This document shows, one piece after another, positions 60,552 to 64,000 of a stretch of DNA of 64,000 nt. The notes below the pieces were generated by a model. That model had not been told where the DNA came from, ran no database searches, and saw only the letters and a program-made list of their open reading frames with translations. Numbering within the stretch: position 1 is the first letter of the stretch; the number at the start of each line of letters is the position of its first letter. The DNA is taken from NCBI RefSeq assembly GCF_004114795.1, contig NZ_CP035311.1, forward strand, positions 2,108,001-2,172,000, read 5' to 3'. The DNA comes from Janthinobacterium sp. 17J80-10. GTDB lineage: Bacteria > Pseudomonadota > Gammaproteobacteria > Burkholderiales > Burkholderiaceae_D. Position numbers and translations under genes: made by a program.

Positions 60552-61763
60552 TTACTGTTTTGCGCCAGCGGCTGCCGGATTGGCGGCCGGTGCGGCAGGC
60601 TTGCCAGGCGCTGCAGTTGCAGCTGCCTCGACTGCCTTGACCGGCACGCCGGGCTTGATTTTCTGCAGGCCGGCCACGATCACACGGTCGCCTGCCGCCA
60701 GGCCTTCCTCCACCAGCCACTTGTCGGCGATGGCGCGGCTGACCTTGACGGGATGCACTTCCGCCTTGCCATCCTTGCCGACAACCATTGCCGTGGTATT
60801 TCCTCTGGGATCGCGTGCAATGCCTTGCTGCGGCACCAGGAGGGCATTTTCGCGCACGCCGCTGCCGACGACGGCACGTACATACATGCCCGGCATGAGG
60901 ATATTGTCGGGATTTGGCACGGTAACGCGCAGCGAGTAGCTGCCGGTGCCGGGATCGACGCTGACGTCGGTGAAGGCCAGCTTGCCGTCGTGCTGATAGC
61001 GGCTGCCGTCGTCGAGGACGATTTGCACCGGCACATCGCCGGAACGCGCCAGCTTGCCTGCAGCCAGGTCCTTGCGCAGCTGCAGCAATTCGCTGGCGGA
61101 TTGGGTCAGGTCGACATAGACGGGATCGAGCTGCTGTACGGTGGCCAGTGGCGCGGTCTGGTTGGCGGTCACCAGCGCGCCCTGGGTCACGCTGGACTTG
61201 CCAATGCGCCCGGTGATCGGCGAGGTGATGCGGGCATAGGCCAGGGTGACATGACTGCTTTGTACGGCGGCTTCAGCGGCGGCGACATCGGCCTTGGCTT
61301 GCGCCAGGGCGGCCGCGGAATTTTCATTGTCTTGTTTGCTGATGGCGTCGATCTTGATCAGTTCGGCCGAGCGCTGCGCATTCAGGTCCGCCGATTTCAG
61401 GGTTGCCTGGGCGCGCGCCAGGTTGGCGCGCGCGCTGGCCGTATTGGCCTGGTAGGTGGCGTCATCCAGTTGGTACAAAGGTTGTCCGGCTTTCACCAGT
61501 CCGCCTTCGGTAAAGAGACGCTGCTTGATGATGCCGCTCACTTGCGGGCGGACTTCTGCCAGCAGGAATGCATTGGTGCGGCCAGGTAGTTCGCGTGTCA
61601 GGCTGACTCTTTCCTGCTGCAGCGTGACGACGTTGACTTCCGGCGGTCCGGGCTGGGGCGCCGGCGCCTGGGTCTTGCCGCAGGCAGAAAGAACGGCAAG
61701 GCTGACTGCGCCTAGCAGTACGGTGCGGGCAGGGAGGCGTGACAAGGTTTTTATTGACAACAT
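60552..61763 (-). CDS. RND efflux periplasmic adaptor, AcrA/MexA type
   Basis: A 403-residue membrane-fusion lipoprotein. The signal peptide ends in lipobox VLSAC. The order is beta-barrel/lipoyl (EVRPQVSGIIKQRLFTEGGLVKAGQPLYQLDDATYQ), coiled hairpin (about residues 100-165), lipoyl return (ARITSPITGRIGKSSVTQGALV), then beta-barrel and membrane-proximal domains; it ends in an Ala/Pro-rich tail. ATG 61763 has GAGGT upstream. It is the first gene of the adaptor-pump-channel-tetR operon. Confidence 0.94.
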   Translation of the reverse strand: MLSIKTLSRLPARTVLLGAVSLAVLSACGKTQAPAPQPGPPEVNVVTLQQERVSLTRELPGRTNAFLLAEVRPQVSGIIKQRLFTEGGLVKAGQPLYQLDDATYQANTASARANLARAQATLKSADLNAQRSAELIKIDAISKQDNENSAAALAQAKADVAAAEAAVQSSHVTLAYARITSPITGRIGKSSVTQGALVTANQTAPLATVQQLDPVYVDLTQSASELLQLRKDLAAGKLARSGDVPVQIVLDDGSRYQHDGKLAFTDVSVDPGTGSYSLRVTVPNPDNILMPGMYVRAVVGSGVRENALLVPQQGIARDPRGNTTAMVVGKDGKAEVHPVKVSRAIADKWLVEEGLAAGDRVIVAGLQKIKPGVPVKAVEAAATAAPGKPAAPAANPAAAGAKQ

Positions 61764-61825
61764 GAGTGACCTCAAAAAATGGGTGGGCACGAGCCGAATG
61801 ATCTCAAGCGTGATCTTAACACAAA

Positions 61826-61847
61826 AGAGTGAATGATCATTCTCTTT
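61826..61847. promoter_or_regulatory. Probable TetR operator upstream of the efflux operon
   Basis: A 22-bp palindrome centred on TGATCA (GAATGATCATTC core), with 9 of 11 positions matching between arms, lies about 65 nt before the adaptor ATG. Size and symmetry fit TetR/AcrR sites. The remaining 61764-61974 gap shows no other clear element. Confidence 0.65.
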
Positions 61848-61974
61848 GCTTTAATGCTGAATATTAATTAATGCTTTATGGCAAATATCGTTATCACCGT
61901 GAAATATTGCCTAAGTACACTGTAATTCCACGGATTTTGCGCCCGCCGTCCGTCAATCCTATCGCGACTTTATT

Positions 61975-64000
61975 TTGAGTCAAATTTTTCAGTTCTCTCC
62001 CTTTCAATCGCTGCGGCGCATAAAAAAACTGATATTCAGTGAAAAGGCCTGGATATCAGGCGCCTTTATCCTTGCCGGATTGTCGACATTTGTCTTGTGG
62101 TCGGTAACGCTGTCGCGGGTTGAAAACGAAAAAACCCTGGCGCTTGACAACGCCATAGCCGAAAGCGGGAATATCTCGGCCATTCTGGCGGCAAATCTGC
62201 AAGAAGTTTTCGGGCGCGCCGAGCTCTATGCAAAGATCGGCACTTCTTTGCTCGAAGGCGATAGCAGCGCCGCGAACTATCTCAATCCTATTTACAACGG
62301 CGACCGCGCCTACTTGCGCATGGCGGTTTTTGATGCGGCGGGCCGCTTGCGTCATTCATCGGCCAACCGTCATGCCGAACCGGAACTTGCGCGGTCGGTG
62401 GCTGACTTTCTGCGCGCGCCGCAAGCCGAGGCAGGCAGCGTCCGGCCAGCGCTTGTCATCAGCCGCCCGTACGGTGATTCCAGTTCTGCCTGGCGGGTAC
62501 CCGTACTGCTGCCGCTGTTCTCGGGCGGCAGCCAGGTGGGAATGTTTGCCGCCATTGTCGACCTGGGCTATTTTCTGCGGCTGTACCGGGAAGTCGACCT
62601 TGGCGAAGGCGGCCGGATCGAAATCCTGCGCACCGATGGCTATCAATTGGCGGAATTGAATGGCGCCACCCTGTCGGCCGGGCTTGATCTGAAAACTGCC
62701 GAATATGCCCGGTTTCTTGCCAGCGCCGCGCTCAGCAGCAAAGTCGGCACCAGCCGTCCCGGCGAATCAGGTGGCCGGATCGGTCTCTACCGCAGACTGC
62801 CGGCTTATCCGCTGGCAGTGGTGGTCAGCCGCAGCCCCGACATGGTGGTGCGCAAGCTGATCCCGCAACATCGCGACTACGTTATCCGCGCGTCCTATAC
62901 GACGCTGGTATTCCTGTTGCTCACTATTGGGCTGGCCGTGATCGCGCGCCGCCAGCACCGTCTTTACAAGGTCCTGGAAGAGTCGCAGCAGGAAAAGCAT
63001 GGCTTGATTGCGCAACTGGAAAAAGAAAAGACCCGGGCGCTGCAATTGGCCTCGCATGACCACCTGACCGGGATTCCCAATCGCATGCTCTTTTATGAGC
63101 TGGCGACGGCCGAGTTGGCGCGGGCCCGGCGCAGCCGCAATTTTTATGCGCTATTTTTTCTCGACCTGGACAAGTTCAAGCTGATCAACGATACGCTGGG
63201 GCACGCCGTTGGCGACCGCCTGCTGCAAGCCGTCGCCGGGCGTTTGCGCGGCGCCTTGCGCGAATATGATTTGCTCGCGCGCCTGGGCGGCGACGAGTTC
63301 GTCATGCTTGTGTCCGAGGTCGCCACGGAAGAGCATGTGGCGCGCATCGCCGCCAAACTGGTGGATGCAATCTGTGCACCGTTTCTCGATCTTGATGGCC
63401 ACGATGTCGAGGTCGCTCCCAGCATCGGGATTGCCCTGTATCCGCGCGATGGCCAGGATGTGGAAGTCTTGCTGACCCATGCCGATGCCGCCATGTACGC
63501 CGCCAAGCTGGCCGGGTGCGGCACCTATCGCTTCTATGACATGGCGCTGAATGCGACGTCCGTGCGCCAGAATGAATTGCTGGGGCGCTTCCGGCGCGCC
63601 ATCAAGGAGTCGGAATTCTGCCTGCATTACCAGGCCCGCGTGGATTTGCAGGATTATCACGTGGCAGGATTGGAGGCGCTGGTGCGCTGGCGCCATCCGG
63701 AGCATGGCTTGCTTTACCCGAACGACTTCATTGGCCTTGCCGAAGAAAATGACTTGATTGTCCCGTTGGGTAACTGGGTGATCGAAGAGGCATGCCGTCA
63801 ACTCGGCATCTGGCTGCAGCACGGCGTCCCGGTCAAGCCGGTCGCCGTCAACGTGTCAGCCAGGCAGCTCAAGGATGTGACGTTGCTGGAAACCGTGACA
63901 GCGGCGCTGGAGCGCTACGGCATCGCCCCGGGGTTGCTGGAATTCGAGGTGACGGAGAGCTGCCTGATCGAGGATCATGCATTTGCCGAAACGGTGCTCA
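61975..64000 (+). CDS. Membrane GGDEF-EAL c-di-GMP protein with periplasmic sensor, C-terminus cut by window edge
   Basis: At least 675 residues; it runs off the right edge. A first helix (about residues 27-45, ISGAFILAGLSTFVLWSV), a PDC/Cache-like periplasmic domain (about 50-300) and a second helix (YTTLVFLLLTIGLAVIA) lead to GGDEF at residues 438-442, with REYD five residues upstream as inhibitory site, then an EAL domain (EAL at 567-569 in GLEALVRWRHPEHG; VNVSARQL; FEVTESCLIED). Both active sites look intact in what is visible, so the net activity is open. The only usual start that keeps the first helix is TTG 61975, without a clear ribosome site. Confidence 0.9.
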   Translation, partial: MSQIFQFSPFQSLRRIKKLIFSEKAWISGAFILAGLSTFVLWSVTLSRVENEKTLALDNAIAESGNISAILAANLQEVFGRAELYAKIGTSLLEGDSSAANYLNPIYNGDRAYLRMAVFDAAGRLRHSSANRHAEPELARSVADFLRAPQAEAGSVRPALVISRPYGDSSSAWRVPVLLPLFSGGSQVGMFAAIVDLGYFLRLYREVDLGEGGRIEILRTDGYQLAELNGATLSAGLDLKTAEYARFLASAALSSKVGTSRPGESGGRIGLYRRLPAYPLAVVVSRSPDMVVRKLIPQHRDYVIRASYTTLVFLLLTIGLAVIARRQHRLYKVLEESQQEKHGLIAQLEKEKTRALQLASHDHLTGIPNRMLFYELATAELARARRSRNFYALFFLDLDKFKLINDTLGHAVGDRLLQAVAGRLRGALREYDLLARLGGDEFVMLVSEVATEEHVARIAAKLVDAICAPFLDLDGHDVEVAPSIGIALYPRDGQDVEVLLTHADAAMYAAKLAGCGTYRFYDMALNATSVRQNELLGRFRRAIKESEFCLHYQARVDLQDYHVAGLEALVRWRHPEHGLLYPNDFIGLAEENDLIVPLGNWVIEEACRQLGIWLQHGVPVKPVAVNVSARQLKDVTLLETVTAALERYGIAPGLLEFEVTESCLIEDHAFAETVL

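Noticed and set aside
57093-61589. Very long plus-strand open frames (891 and 590 codons) across the efflux genes
   Set aside because: They are antisense to clear RND pump and adaptor genes, show Gln/His/Arg-rich translations with no domain, and result from third-position GC bias.
1-64000. tRNA, rRNA, transposase, integrase or attachment-site repeats
   Set aside because: None was recognised on reading either strand; a covariance or IS database search would be needed to exclude degenerate ones.

Overview
The window looks like a chromosomal segment of a GC-rich betaproteobacterium, probably Burkholderiales and most likely Oxalobacteraceae. This is inferred from an EpsB/D/E/F/G/L-type exopolysaccharide set, a PrkA/YeaH/SpoVR trio, HAAT-family transporters and long same-strand gene runs with 4-nt overlaps. 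No rRNA, tRNA, CRISPR array, insertion sequence or phage gene was recognised. Both edges cut genes: SelO on the left and a GGDEF-EAL protein on the right.

Layout. 1-6280: selO (minus, partial) diverges from a branched-chain amino-acid type ABC operon (binding protein, LivH, LivM, LivG, LivF). 6343-11847: minus-strand stress cluster prkA, yeaH (DUF444), ycgB (SpoVR), then a ferredoxin-NADP reductase. 12016-12268: a YjfB-type motility gene behind a near-consensus sigma-28 promoter. 12277-15205: a Cys-rich membrane protein of unknown function and a GAF-GGDEF diguanylate cyclase.

15387-36562 is an exopolysaccharide locus. A priming UndP-hexose phosphotransferase (minus) faces epsL, epsD, epsE, epsF, epsG, a flippase, two tandem glycosyltransferases, a Wzy-like polymerase, a third glycosyltransferase and a secreted glycoside hydrolase (plus). 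An opposing operon carries galU, two more glycosyltransferases and a methyltransferase.

37018-47498 is the most unusual part: a surface or periplasmic module next to the EPS genes. It has two galactose-oxidase-type copper radical oxidases with every catalytic residue visible. One carries three ricin-type lectin domains and shares a tight operon with a c-type cytochrome and a SCO-type copper protein. The other is a lipoprotein. A free ricin-lectin lipoprotein, a dimethylformamidase-like lectin lipoprotein and an orphan lipoprotein complete it. I infer that it oxidises or modifies the neighbouring secreted polysaccharide, with SCO loading the copper.

47597-64000: an MFS transporter diverging from its probable LysR regulator, a Pat-type acyl-CoA synthetase/GNAT fusion, a hotdog thioesterase, and a minus-strand run holding an RND tripartite efflux pump (adaptor, pump, outer-membrane factor), TetR, an aldo/keto reductase and a type II NADH dehydrogenase. 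A palindrome upstream of the pump is a likely TetR operator. The last gene is a membrane GGDEF-EAL protein. Two c-di-GMP proteins flank the window's main systems.
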